Source: CAWKKW01 sp963850345 (lineage in GTDB: Bacteria; Acidobacteriota; Terriglobia; Terriglobales; Acidobacteriaceae). From it: a stretch of 64,000 nucleotides of DNA. Shown here piece by piece: positions 34,550-42,483 of the stretch (within the stretch, counting starts at the first letter, position 1; each line of letters begins with the position of its first letter). The DNA is taken from the NCBI GenBank assembly GCA_963850345.1, contig CAWKKW010000005.1, positions 186,001 through 250,000 of the forward strand. Direction: 5' to 3'. The position numbers and the translations under genes are program-made. The notes below the pieces were generated by a model that was not told the DNA's origin, ran no database searches, and saw only the letters and a list, made by a program, of their open reading frames with translations.

Positions 34550-35008
34550 CTAAAGAATGTGACCGGGACCATGCACAATCCTGTGCGTCATCCACTCGGC
34601 CAGCAGCAACACCAACGTCGCGATCGAAAGTGCGAATTGTAGACGCTCGGAGCGCAGCTTTTTGGCAGTCAACGGTTGTTGCCGCCATTTCGCCGAAGGG
34701 CGATTGCGCAGCCGCCGTATATGCCACAGCACATAAAAATTGATCAACGCGCCGGCCAGCGCGAGCACCATCATTGGAATGCGGATCGCATCCTGATGGA
34801 ATCCTTTGGCCGGAGCATGCAAGCCGGCAGCGGCCGCCAGCGCAGAAAGCCCAATCACCACGCGAACACCGCTGATGGCGATCACGGCGGTACACAGGCT
34901 TTGCACCAGCGCAAAGAAAAAGCTCGGCCACAGCAGAAGCCAATTTCGCTTCGGCTGTACCTCTTCGAGAGGAGCCGCCGCTTTCTCAAAATCCAATCGT
35001 GGCGCCAT
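34550..35008 (-). CDS. Small integral membrane protein of unknown function
   Basis: 152 residues with four predicted hydrophobic segments: ~24-45 (LLLWPSFFFALVQSL), ~46-62, ~77-97 (MMVLALAGALINFYVLW) and ~124-143 (LQFALSIATLVLLLAEW). The loop between helices 3 and 4 is basic (RRLRNRPSAKWR). I recognise no family. It faces the anti-sigma gene tail to tail. Confidence 0.7.
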   Translation of the reverse strand: MAPRLDFEKAAAPLEEVQPKRNWLLLWPSFFFALVQSLCTAVIAISGVRVVIGLSALAAAAGLHAPAKGFHQDAIRIPMMVLALAGALINFYVLWHIRRLRNRPSAKWRQQPLTAKKLRSERLQFALSIATLVLLLAEWMTHRIVHGPGHIL

Positions 35009-35052
35009 TCCGCTCTAGACTATCAAAGTCCTCGGTCTGCCATATAAGCAGC

Positions 35053-35087
35053 CGGGAAAAGGAAAAGGGACGGCGCGGACCGTCCCT
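35053..35087 (-). terminator. Terminator of the cold-shock gene
   Basis: Stem AGGGACGG (35066-35073) / CCGTCCCT (35080-35087) with a 6-nt loop; on the minus strand it is followed by a TTTTCC TTTT tract. It lies 28 bp after the stop of the cold-shock gene. Confidence 0.88.
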
Positions 35088-35114
35088 CTCCACTTGCAAA
35101 CTTCTTTGGGAAGC

Positions 35115-35315
35115 TTACAGAACCTGAACGTTCTCTGCCTGCCAGCCCTTCGGTCCCTTTACAACGTTAAACTGAACCGCCTGGCCTTCCTGCAAGCTGC
35201 GGAAGCCATTGGCCTGAATCGCGGTGTGGTGAACAAATACATCTTCACCATTGGCACGGCTCAGAAATCCAAAGCCCTTCGCATCGTTAAACCACTTCAC
35301 TGTTCCCTGTTCCAT
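35115..35315 (-). CDS. Cold-shock domain protein
   Basis: 66 residues from the ATG at 35315 (AAGGA upstream): MEQGTVKWFNDAKGFGFL, GEDVFVHHTAI and GPKGWQAENVQVL. RNP1 (KGFGFL) and RNP2 (DVFVHH) are intact, so it should bind single-stranded RNA/DNA as a chaperone. A longer in-frame start at 35468 is not credible. Confidence 0.96.
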   Translation of the reverse strand: MEQGTVKWFNDAKGFGFLSRANGEDVFVHHTAIQANGFRSLQEGQAVQFNVVKGPKGWQAENVQVL

Positions 35316-35656
35316 AACTGGTGTTTTTCCTTCGTGTTGATATAACGCTGAATTGGAAGTCGGGGTATTCGCAGGTAGTGCGACAGCAAAGTGCAGAACG
35401 AGCGTAGAACCTGAATCCGTATTCGACGTTCCACAAGTGTAACCCGGAAGTGCCGGAAACAACAACAATATCTACCTTGTCAATGCGGAAGTCCGTCCCA
35501 CTTTGATGAACGCCGGTTCAATTTCCGCGATTGGAACACTCTAGACCGGTGTCTCAGGTCACCGTACTGGATTCGATTGTGCCACTTAACCGAGAATTGT
35601 TCACGTATTCTTACCTGCTTAAAATTCATTTCTTCCTTTGGCCGGATGATGGTGTC
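35316..35656. other. Cold-shock leader and divergent intergenic DNA
   Basis: This stretch holds the presumed 5' leader of the cold-shock gene and the promoter side of the acyltransferase gene. cspA-like genes often have long structured leaders; nothing specific is provable here. Confidence 0.35.
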
Positions 35657-36574
35657 GTGATTACCCACCTCCGACAAAATGCACAGCGATGGCTCTCGGC
35701 AGCCGCTTTTGACGTGCTTCGCAGACCCTCTGGCCGGCAGACCCAGGCCCCTCCGCTTCCGGCACCGCTTGTCAGAGAAGTCCTCCGGCCGCAGATCTCG
35801 ATTGAACTCGGCCGCTACCAAGTGAGACTCGCCGAGTCACTCGCGGAACGCGATGCAGCCTGCCGCCTGCGGTTCAAGGTATTCAACCTGGAGCTCGGCG
35901 AAGGTCTGCAGTCTTCGTACGGCACCGGTCTCGATCGGGATGAGTTCGATCTGTTCTGCGATCACCTGATCGTCGAGGACAGGTCCGCGCGCGAGATCGT
36001 GGGCACCTACCGCATGCAGTCGGGCGAAAACGCCGCGCGCCAGCTTGGCTACTACAGTGCGCAGGAGTTTGATTTTGTGCCCTACGAGCGAATCCGTGAC
36101 CAGGTACTTGAACTCGGTCGCGCGTCGATCGATCGCAATCATCGTTCGAGTGAAGTGCTGACATTACTCTGGCGCGGCATTGCGCAATACAGCCTCGCTT
36201 GCGGATTGCGCTACCTGATCGGCTGCTCTTCGATGAATTTGAAAGAGGCGGGAGCATTCCACTCTGCGTCGTCGACCGAGTCGCAGGATCCGCAGACGGG
36301 ATGGGCCTTGTATCAGGAGTTGATTCCTTTTCTGGTCGCCTCGCCTTTCCGCACCCACCCCACGCCCCAGTACGCGTTGCCGCCCAAGACAAACCTCCCG
36401 CTCACGATTCCTAAGGTCCCCAAGCTGCTAAAGACCTATATCGCCGTCGGTGCAAGAATCTGCGGAGCCCCGGCATGGGATCGCGAGTTCGGCACAATTG
36501 ATTTCCTCACCTTGCTGGACCTGGAGCAACTGACAACCGCTGCGAAGAACCGCTTCCTCTCCGATCCGCGATGA
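35657..36574 (+). CDS. olsB: Ornithine acyl-ACP N-acyltransferase-like (OlsB)
   Basis: About 305 residues from the GTG at 35657; the frame is open to a TTG at 35531 and the start is uncertain. The GNAT-type hemolysin/OlsB fold is indicated by ERDAACRLRFKVFNLELGEGL, DEFDLFCDHLIVED, GTYRMQ, and LELGRASIDRNHRSSEVLTLLWRGI, then YLIGCSSM. It would attach a 3-hydroxy fatty acyl group to ornithine, giving lyso-ornithine lipid. The next gene overlaps it (ATGA) and encodes the second acyltransferase, which strongly supports the assignment. Confidence 0.8.
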   Translation: MITHLRQNAQRWLSAAAFDVLRRPSGRQTQAPPLPAPLVREVLRPQISIELGRYQVRLAESLAERDAACRLRFKVFNLELGEGLQSSYGTGLDRDEFDLFCDHLIVEDRSAREIVGTYRMQSGENAARQLGYYSAQEFDFVPYERIRDQVLELGRASIDRNHRSSEVLTLLWRGIAQYSLACGLRYLIGCSSMNLKEAGAFHSASSTESQDPQTGWALYQELIPFLVASPFRTHPTPQYALPPKTNLPLTIPKVPKLLKTYIAVGARICGAPAWDREFGTIDFLTLLDLEQLTTAAKNRFLSDPR

Positions 36575-37386
36575 ATCCCAGCTTGTTTCGCGGGTCGTGG
36601 CGGTGTGCGGTCCTGATCGTCACGTTGCTGGAAGCCTTACTCCGCTACTGGCTTCTGCAGTTGCGCACCGAACCAACGCAGCAGGCTCGTGCCGAGTGGC
36701 TGCAGCGTTCCTGCCGGCGCGTCCTGCGCAGGCTGTCGTTTGACATGTCGGTCTTGGGGCCCTTGCCTCGCCACGGCCTGATCGTCTCCAACCATCTTGG
36801 CTATCTCGACATTCTCTTCTACGGAGCGGCCCTGCCTTGCGTCTTTGTCGCCAAGAGCGAAGTGCGTTCCTGGCCCGTGTTCGGAGCTCTCGCAGCGGCA
36901 GCCGGAACGGTTTTTCTGGAGCGCGGCAACCCGGCGAGCGCGGCTGCTGCTGCGCGAGCCATGGACTCCATCCTGGCCAGCGAACTCCCCGTGGTGCTCT
37001 TTCCCGAGGGCACCAGCTCGGACGGTTCCACTGTGCTTCGCTTTCACCCAGCATTGTTCGAACCGGCTATCCGGAATGAAACTGCCGTGAGAGCCGCCGC
37101 CATTCGATACTGCGCGGAACTCGAAATTGCGGAGAAAGAGCTCTGTTACTACGGCGACGTGCGGCTCGGTCCTCACCTGTTCCGGACGCTGAGCCGTGGG
37201 CGGGTTTCCGCAGAGATACGATTCGCTTCCACGCGTCCCCAGTACCCCGACCGCCGAAGAGCAGCGAACGAAAGCTGGCAGGCCGTCATGCGTATGCGCG
37301 GAAATCAGGTTGCGAGCGAGACTTCCCGCCCGGAGCTACCGCTAGCATCATCCCCAGACACAGCTGTAGACTCGTTCGCGCGCTGA
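36571..37386 (+). CDS. olsA: 1-acyl-sn-glycerol-3-phosphate/lyso-ornithine-lipid acyltransferase (OlsA/PlsC)
   Basis: 271 residues. An N-terminal membrane helix (~10-30) is followed by the PlsC signatures NHLGYLD (HX4D, ~75-81), the acyl-acceptor region, and FPEGTSSDG (~142-150). It acylates lyso-ornithine lipid or lysophosphatidic acid in the inner membrane. The 4-bp overlap with the OlsB-like gene indicates the phosphorus-free ornithine-lipid pathway. Confidence 0.85.
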   Translation: MNPSLFRGSWRCAVLIVTLLEALLRYWLLQLRTEPTQQARAEWLQRSCRRVLRRLSFDMSVLGPLPRHGLIVSNHLGYLDILFYGAALPCVFVAKSEVRSWPVFGALAAAAGTVFLERGNPASAAAAARAMDSILASELPVVLFPEGTSSDGSTVLRFHPALFEPAIRNETAVRAAAIRYCAELEIAEKELCYYGDVRLGPHLFRTLSRGRVSAEIRFASTRPQYPDRRRAANESWQAVMRMRGNQVASETSRPELPLASSPDTAVDSFAR

Positions 37387-37420
37387 GAGATGTGTGCGCC
37401 GCGTCAACCGAGCCTCTGGC

Positions 37421-37870
37421 TCAGTGCGCCGCTGTGTCGACCGGAGCCGCCTTGTCCTTCGGCGCCGATGGCAGGCTGCGCACGTAGGCCACCATGCTCC
37501 AGAGATCATCCGACTTCACGCGATCGCCTTCTGCCGGCATCTGGCCTTTGCCGTCGCGAATCATGGCGAACAACTCGGCATCTGTCTTGCTTTTGAGCGC
37601 GGAGGGGTCCGACAGGTCGCTCAGCGTCAGTTTCATCTGGGTAGCCACATCGCCCTTACCGGTTCCATCCGCTCCATGACACATGGCGCAATCGTAGCCA
37701 TACATCTTTTTAGCGCGAACAAGCGATTCCGGGGTGGGTTTTGACTGGCTTGGAATGGGCTTGGCCGCTGCAGGAGGAGCTGCCGTCTCGGGCGCGTTGC
37801 CGGGTTCCTGAATGCGGGCAGAAGCAGCGCAGAGCACCAAAGCGGTGACTACGAAAAAGGTCTTGAACAT
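37421..37870 (-). CDS. Periplasmic c-type cytochrome
   Basis: 149 residues from the ATG at 37870 (GGAGGCAGTT before it). The signal peptide is ~1-18. A Pro/Ala-rich linker (~22-48) precedes one cytochrome c domain with CAMCH (~61-65, DCAMCHGADGTGKGD) and a likely axial methionine in GKGQMPAEG. The C-terminal tail is short and charged. It is an electron carrier in the periplasm or anchored there; partner unknown. Confidence 0.9.
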   Translation of the reverse strand: MFKTFFVVTALVLCAASARIQEPGNAPETAAPPAAAKPIPSQSKPTPESLVRAKKMYGYDCAMCHGADGTGKGDVATQMKLTLSDLSDPSALKSKTDAELFAMIRDGKGQMPAEGDRVKSDDLWSMVAYVRSLPSAPKDKAAPVDTAAH

Positions 37871-38018
37871 AACTGCCTCCAGTTTGGAGCAGATCATTGG
37901 CACAAGGGAGTGTCGGCAGTATTGTACGCCCGGGGAAGGCCGCTGCAGCAACAAGCTTTTCGCCTGGTCGGGCGTCGAAGCCAGTCGCGGTTTCAAAGAT
38001 GGAAAACGTTCCTGAAAC

Positions 38019-38062
38019 GGGAATGCGGCATGCAGGAACAGCTTCCCCGCATGCCGCATTCT
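38019..38062 (-). terminator. Inverted repeat, probable terminator of the thrC-carrier operon
   Basis: Perfect 13-bp stem GAATGCGGCATGC (38021-38033) / GCATGCCGCATTC (38049-38061), 15-nt loop. It lies 45 bp after the stop of the sulfur-carrier gene. The T tract on the minus side is weak. Confidence 0.65.
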
Positions 38063-38106
38063 TCCTTGAGTCGAGTATTCTGTTTGGCCAATCGTGTCCG
38101 GTCGAC

Positions 38107-38454
38107 TTACTGGTCGCAGGCGCACTCTTCCTGTCCGCAGTAAGAGCAGCACCGGCAAACCCCGCTGCGCAGGGAACAGGAGCCGCCGGCAATCGAAGGA
38201 ATCACGAGAACTTCGTCTCCATCTTTGAAGGCATACTGATCGTTGCCTAGGAAGCGGATGTCCTCGTCATTGACATAGAAATTGATGAACCTGCGAACCT
38301 TGCCATCGTCCCCGCGCAGATGCTGCCGCAGCAAGGGGAAACTCGTCTCAATGTCGGTTACAAGCTGGTCAAGGTTCGCGGCTTTCGATTCGAAATCGCG
38401 CGTCCCGTTCGTGTGCTTTTGAAATGCGTTGGGCAAAATAACCTTAACGGACAT
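38107..38454 (-). CDS. Ubiquitin-like sulfur carrier (MoaD/ThiS family) with cysteine-rich tail
   Basis: 115 residues. The beta-grasp fold spans ~1-91 (VKVILPNAFQKHTNG; FINFYVNDEDIRFL; DGDEVLVIPSIAGG). The Gly-Gly at ~90-91, which is the functional C-terminus in this family, is followed by 24 more residues containing seven cysteines (C-x6-C-x-CC-x2-C-x4-C-x-C). Carriers with residues beyond Gly-Gly (CysO, HcyS, QbsE) need a JAMM protease to mature. The start has AGGAGGGG and overlaps threonine synthase by 11 bp; the pair sits under a SAM riboswitch. It probably delivers sulfur for homocysteine/methionine (or cysteine) synthesis; the tail may bind metal. Confidence 0.88.
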   Translation of the reverse strand: MSVKVILPNAFQKHTNGTRDFESKAANLDQLVTDIETSFPLLRQHLRGDDGKVRRFINFYVNDEDIRFLGNDQYAFKDGDEVLVIPSIAGGSCSLRSGVCRCCSYCGQEECACDQ

Positions 38455-39712
38455 CGGCCCCTCCTGTTAACACCGCCTCAACTACGCGGTTCTGTTCCAT
38501 GTATTGTTCAAAGTCGGCGAGGCGAGGACGAATGGCGTGTTCCTGGTCGTATTTGCCCACCAGCGCATCAGTTGTCTTCAAACCGTTGCCGGTAATGCAG
38601 GCGACCGTAAGTTCGTCGCGTGAGATGCGGCCATGTGCGTAGAGACGCGCTGTGACCGCGGTGGTCACGCCGCCCGCCGTCTCGGTGAAGACGCCTTCGG
38701 TCTCTGCGAGTTCCTGAATGGCGGAGACAATCTCCACGTCGGAAACGTCCTCTGCCCATCCGCCACTCTGCCGAATCGCCTTCGCTGCGTAGGTTCCATC
38801 TGCGGGATTGCCGATGGCCAGTGAGCGTGCGATGGTGTTCGGCCGCTGCGGTTCGATCTGATCGCTGCCCGACTTCACCGCCTTCGCGATCGGGGAGCAC
38901 CCGGTCGCCTGCGCGCCGAAGAAGCGGACCTGCTTCGCTTCCACCAGTCCGAGTTCGATGAGTTCGTTGAAGGCCTTGCGTATCTTCGTAATCAGAGAGC
39001 CGCCCGCCATCGGGCACACAATGTTGTCCGGCAGTCGCCAGCCAAGCTGCTCCGCGATTTCGTAGCCGACGGTCTTTGAACCTTCCGCGTAGTAGGGGCG
39101 CAGGTTCACGTTGACGAATCCCCAGTTATAGCGTTCGGCAATCTGCGAGCTCAGCCGATTTACATGATCGTAATTGCCATCGATACGAATGAGCGTCGCC
39201 CCGTAGACCTGGGTGTTGAGAATTTTGGCGGGCTCAAGATCGGCAGGTACGAGGATGAACGTCTTCAACCCCAATCGCGCAGCCTGCGCTGCTACCGCGT
39301 TGGCCAGGTTCCCGGTCGAAGAGCAGCCGACGGTATCAAATCCGAAGATCTTTGCATTGGCGAGCGCGACCGAGACCACCCGATCTTTGAAGCTGAGCGT
39401 CGGCATGCAAACCGCATCGTTCTTGAGGTAGAGATTGCCGGCGCCGATGCGCGAGCCGAGCCGCGGAGCCTGCAGGAGCGGCGTCCAGCCGGCAGGCGTG
39501 GTGGCGGCGTAACCTTCCGGAACCGGCAGCAGGGCCTGGTAGCGCCACATGCTTTGGGGTCCTTGCGCGATCGCTTCGCGCGTGAACCGTTGCTTGGCTG
39601 CCGCCATGTCAAAGGCGACTTCCAGCGGCGAAAAACATTCGTCACAGATCGACATCGGCTGATTACCAAACCGCCTGCCGCATTCCCGACATCGCAACTC
39701 GTAAGATGCCAT
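38444..39712 (-). CDS. thrC: Threonine synthase
   Basis: 422 residues from the ATG at 39712 (GAGGGCAGG upstream). The N-terminal zinc ribbon C-x2-C...C-x2-C (LRCRECGRRF; ICDECFSPLE) precedes the PLP fold type II core: PTLSFKDRVVSVALA (PLP lysine), CSSTGNLANAVAAQAARLGL, and AGGSLITKIRKAF. It makes threonine from O-phosphohomoserine. The SAM riboswitch in front and the overlapping sulfur-carrier gene suggest that the transcript answers methionine/SAM status; a related beta/gamma-replacement role is possible. Confidence 0.9.
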   Translation of the reverse strand: MASYELRCRECGRRFGNQPMSICDECFSPLEVAFDMAAAKQRFTREAIAQGPQSMWRYQALLPVPEGYAATTPAGWTPLLQAPRLGSRIGAGNLYLKNDAVCMPTLSFKDRVVSVALANAKIFGFDTVGCSSTGNLANAVAAQAARLGLKTFILVPADLEPAKILNTQVYGATLIRIDGNYDHVNRLSSQIAERYNWGFVNVNLRPYYAEGSKTVGYEIAEQLGWRLPDNIVCPMAGGSLITKIRKAFNELIELGLVEAKQVRFFGAQATGCSPIAKAVKSGSDQIEPQRPNTIARSLAIGNPADGTYAAKAIRQSGGWAEDVSDVEIVSAIQELAETEGVFTETAGGVTTAVTARLYAHGRISRDELTVACITGNGLKTTDALVGKYDQEHAIRPRLADFEQYMEQNRVVEAVLTGGADVR

Positions 39713-39827
39713 CCTGCCCTCGTTGTATAGAGAGCGACAGATGCACGGGCACTGGTGACTACAACTCTTCCCTGCCACGACAAAGCACTTGCTGGAAATA
39801 GCGAGATGCGAGCTTACGCTGCACCCC

Positions 39828-39939
39828 GAATCTCATGTTCCCCGTTACCAGGAGAGAGTTGACACCGGTTGCCTGAATTGCTCAGGCCGGTTGTCGTGGC
39901 GTCACAGGGCCCGTCCCTCAGCCACTCTTCATGAAATTC
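39828..39939 (-). promoter_or_regulatory. SAM-I (S-box) riboswitch upstream of thrC
   Basis: Read on the minus strand from 39939: P1 GAATTTCATG pairs with CATGAGATTC (10 bp, one wobble) at the far end. P2 is GTGGC / GCCAC enclosing GAGGGACGGGCCC. The conserved single strands CGACAACC, a P3 hairpin CCTGA/TCAGG, GGTGTCAACTC, and a P4 CTCC/GGGG are in the right order, followed by ACATGAGA. This matches the S-box core (GAGGGA, GGCCC, GGCAACC, GGTGCCAA, GATGAGA) closely. The thrC start is 115 nt downstream; no obvious terminator was seen, so translational control is possible. Confidence 0.87.
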
Positions 39940-40077
39940 AGACTCGCTCACAAGGAGCAAACTTGAATGGCTTTGTTGTATCACATGCCGGAAGGAGACT
40001 CAAGCGGCATGTCCGGCACAATGCGGCGGGCCTGACAATCTCTTGACGGAGTGGTGCCGCGGGGTCAGAGTGAATTC

Positions 40078-40716
40078 ATGGCGGAATTCGTGCAGATCGC
40101 GAATGCAAACAAGGCATCGTGCGACACGCCAACTATCGCGCCAAAAGGCTTGTTGCAACTGCAGGCGATCACGCTGGCGTGGATGCTGGTGGAGTGCGGC
40201 GTCGCGCTCTTCAGCGCGCAGCGAGCGCACAGCGCGGCCCTGCTGGCGTTCGGGTCCGACAGCCTGGTCGAGTTGATTTCTGCAGTGGTTGTGCTGCTGC
40301 CATTCGCTCCCGGCATTCGATGGAGCAAGCAAAAGACTACGCGCGCGGCGGGGATTTTGTTGTTTGTGCTGGCGGGTGTGGTGGCGGTGACGGCGGCGGT
40401 TGCACTGGTGCGCGAAGTGAGGCCGGAGACCAGTTTGGCGGGCATGGGAATTACCATCGCTGCGCTAATTGCGATGCCCTTGCTGGCTTGGCGAAAACGC
40501 AAGTTGGCGGCCGCCACGAACAATCGTGCATTGGCCGCGGACGCAGTCCAGTCGGCCACTTGCGCGTATCTGGCGGCGATTACGCTGGCCAGTTTAGCGG
40601 TGAACTCCTTCGTGCATTTGCCGTGGGTGGATGCGGCTGCCGCGCTGCTGGCAATTCCGATTTTGATCACCGAAGGACGTCGTGCGCTGCGCGGTGAAAG
40701 CTGCGGGTGCTGCTGA
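40078..40716 (+). CDS. Minimal CDF-like membrane protein, no cytoplasmic domain
   Basis: 212 residues from the ATG at 40078; GTG at 40051 is an alternative. It has six hydrophobic helices. Helix 2 carries FGSDSLVELISA and helix 5 carries ALAADAVQSATCAYLA, the positions of the metal acids and histidines in cation diffusion facilitators. It ends at GESCGCC just after helix 6, so the CDF dimerisation domain is absent and a Cys-rich end replaces it. It may move a divalent cation. It is divergent from the riboswitch-controlled thrC. Confidence 0.75.
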   Translation: MAEFVQIANANKASCDTPTIAPKGLLQLQAITLAWMLVECGVALFSAQRAHSAALLAFGSDSLVELISAVVVLLPFAPGIRWSKQKTTRAAGILLFVLAGVVAVTAAVALVREVRPETSLAGMGITIAALIAMPLLAWRKRKLAAATNNRALAADAVQSATCAYLAAITLASLAVNSFVHLPWVDAAAALLAIPILITEGRRALRGESCGCC

Positions 40717-40783
40717 TTTTGGCTTCAAAAGTTGGCAGAATTTGGTCGCGAAAGCGGTCTTTAAGCGCTCTTTTTGGCACTAA

Positions 40784-40888
40784 AACGGGTCGTTTCTAAC
40801 TGGCTATGACCGATACGCAGGTTAGAATTTTGCCCGTCTAACCGGCAAAAAGGGTCGAAGCCGGTTAGTTTTCGCACCGAGACCCGTT
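40784..40888. other. Three-hairpin (three-way junction) intergenic element
   Basis: An outer stem AACGGGTC (40784-40791) / GACCCGTT (40881-40888) encloses two hairpins: TTCTAAC (40794-40800) / GTTAGAA (40821-40827) and CTAACCGGC (40838-40846) / GCCGGTTAG (40860-40868). The 304-bp gap between the CDF-like and the CADD-like gene (40717-41020) has no ORF. The structure could be a small RNA or structured 3' region. Confidence 0.5.
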
Positions 40889-40978
40889 CACTGGAAGGCA
40901 GACGCCAAGTTCGTGGCCGGTCCCCGGGAAAAGCCGAGTGGGGAGACGGTTTGTGCGCGTTCCTTCCGTGGGCGGAGG

Positions 40979-41008
40979 GAGACGTCTCGATTTTTTGCGA
41001 GACGTCTC
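40979..41008 (-). terminator. Inverted repeat, likely terminator of the CADD-like gene
   Basis: Perfect 11-bp stem GAGACGTCTCG (40979-40989) / CGAGACGTCTC (40998-41008) with an 8-nt loop, 12 bp past the stop. No long T tract follows on the minus strand. Confidence 0.6.
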
Positions 41009-41020
41009 TGCTTTGCAATG

Positions 41021-41695
41021 CTAATTTGCGAGGGCTGCAGTGCGGGCTGCTTCGATTCCGTCGAGCGCGCGCCATAGCGCTTTCGCGCCGGTCTCCACTC
41101 CCGCGAGCACTTCGGCTGACTGGGTTAGGTCGTCTTGCACGGCGCTGTCGATCAGCGTTCGCCAGACATTCGAGTGGTGAACATCCGCGGTGATGTGCAG
41201 TTTGAAATAAGCGCAGGCATCGTCGCTTGCGCCGTAGTGATCTTTGAGTCCGGCGAGTTTGGAGGCGGCGACGCGAGGGACCTGCGACTCGTAGGCATAG
41301 AGCGCGCCAAGAGCGGCGGCGGGACTGGCTTCGCGAGCGAGGTGTTGATAGGTAGAAATCAGGTCGCTGACTTCGGGCAGAGCGTCTTCGTTCGCGGATG
41401 CGCCGGGCTTCATGCCAGTCACAAACTGTCGCCACAGGTCCGCGTGAGAGCGGCCATCAATCTCTTCATCGGCAGCGTTGGCGAGAATCGCTTTGCGGGT
41501 CGCGCCTTCCGGAAGGCGGGAGTGCAGCGCGGTGAGGTAGGCGGGAAACGCGGAGACGTGCTGGAGATATTGCTGCCCGTACGAGTGCAATTGCTCGTGC
41601 GTGAGTTCCCCCTGCGCCCAGGCCTGGTAGAAGGGGTGTTGCAGCAGATCGTACCGGGCGAGGATGGCGTCGACCTCGGGCCAAAGCTGAGTCAT
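41021..41695 (-). CDS. CADD-like self-sacrificing p-aminobenzoate synthase (haem-oxygenase-like diiron fold)
   Basis: 224 residues, closely similar in layout to chlamydial CADD: LLQHPFYQAWAQGELTHEQL, QHVSAFPAYLTALHSR, and YAYESQVPR. The diiron ligands are at E77, H84, E136, H167, D171 and H174. Y23 and K146, matching the tyrosine and lysine that CADD consumes to make pABA, lie 54 residues before E77 and 10 after E136, as in CADD. It therefore probably supplies pABA for folate without PabA/PabB/PabC; PqqC/TenA-like oxidase is the fallback. Single gene with a terminator. Confidence 0.85.
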   Translation of the reverse strand: MTQLWPEVDAILARYDLLQHPFYQAWAQGELTHEQLHSYGQQYLQHVSAFPAYLTALHSRLPEGATRKAILANAADEEIDGRSHADLWRQFVTGMKPGASANEDALPEVSDLISTYQHLAREASPAAALGALYAYESQVPRVAASKLAGLKDHYGASDDACAYFKLHITADVHHSNVWRTLIDSAVQDDLTQSAEVLAGVETGAKALWRALDGIEAARTAALAN

Positions 41696-41903
41696 GGTGT
41701 GTCTCCTGTCGCTACAAAGATGGGGGCCGGTGAACCGTCTCCGCGCCGAGAGGAAGCAGTGCGGAAGGTGCAGACCATGCTAAACCATCGGCGTGCGGTT
41801 GTTCGTCTGGCAAGGGTCGCGAGACTTGCGGTCAGGGTGGCGACTGACGTCGCTTTGCTTGTTTTGTTCTACGGAGATGATAACTACGAGCTTGCGGTCT
41901 CTG

Positions 41904-41943
41904 ATTCCACCCTTCGTAAACTGCGCGGAGGATGGGGCACCCA
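41904..41943 (+). repeat. Palindromic intergenic repeat, copy 1
   Basis: Imperfect hairpin: CCACCCTTCGTAAA-CTGCG-CGGAGGATGGGG, followed by CACCC. Same family as the copies at 42389, 43076, 43225, 45172 and 55141. Confidence 0.75.
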
Positions 41944-41962
41944 GACACTCACGGGTCATAAC

Positions 41963-42166
41963 TCAGTGCAGCGGTGGCTCACTTGCCTGGGCATGTGTTC
42001 GGGAAGCCCACCTTAAGCTCAAAAAAGCGGAGGCTAGGTCACCAGCGACTATTGGGAACGCCAGGGTTCGGACACCCATCAATTCTTTCCAAACAGCCGG
42101 GTCATCCATTACATAAACGATCGGCTCAGGCTTTCTATACTCGACAATTTCAATTCTCACATCCAA
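41963..42166 (-). CDS. Orphan 67-aa ORF, doubtful
   Basis: Translated MDVRIEIVEYRKPEPIVYVM..., with charged and hydrophobic residues alternating plausibly for the first 45 residues, then a junk-like end that runs into repeat-containing DNA. It lies in the lower-GC stretch. It may be the head of a truncated gene. No family recognised. Confidence 0.25.
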   Translation of the reverse strand: MDVRIEIVEYRKPEPIVYVMDDPAVWKELMGVRTLAFPIVAGDLASAFLSLRWASRTHAQASEPPLH

Positions 42167-42388
42167 CTATCGCGAGACACGAGGTTGCCAACGCGACGAG
42201 GAGTACGTATCGTGCGCTACGCAAAACGGGTTTATCATCGCCGTTATCTCCTCCTCAGTCGCTTTTAGATCTATCTTCTCTTAAGAGACACGCCACTTCT
42301 GGAGCATTGGCGGGTGGCCCAGCTTTCTCGTCACACTTAGCTTGAGTCCAAACGATAAAGGGTGCACCAACCTTCGCGTGTACCGGTT

Positions 42389-42428
42389 ATCCCACCCCTT
42401 CGCAAACTGCCGAAGAATGGGGCATCCG
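42389..42428 (+). repeat. Palindromic intergenic repeat, copy 2
   Basis: CCCACCCCTTCGCAAACTGC-CGAAGAATGGGGCATCC; one base of the central CTGCGCG is missing compared with other copies. Confidence 0.75.
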
Positions 42429-42483
42429 CACCCGGTGGTAATGCACAGGTGGGCCGCCCGCCAGAAAACAGGGTGTAACTCGT

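Larger units (their letters stand above)
41696..42483. other. Mostly non-coding, lower-GC accessory stretch with repeats
   Basis: 788 bp with two palindromic repeat copies (listed separately) and one weak ORF. GC drops markedly around 42090-42360. No intact gene family, transposase end or tRNA was recognised; it may be the remnant of decayed genes. Confidence 0.5.
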
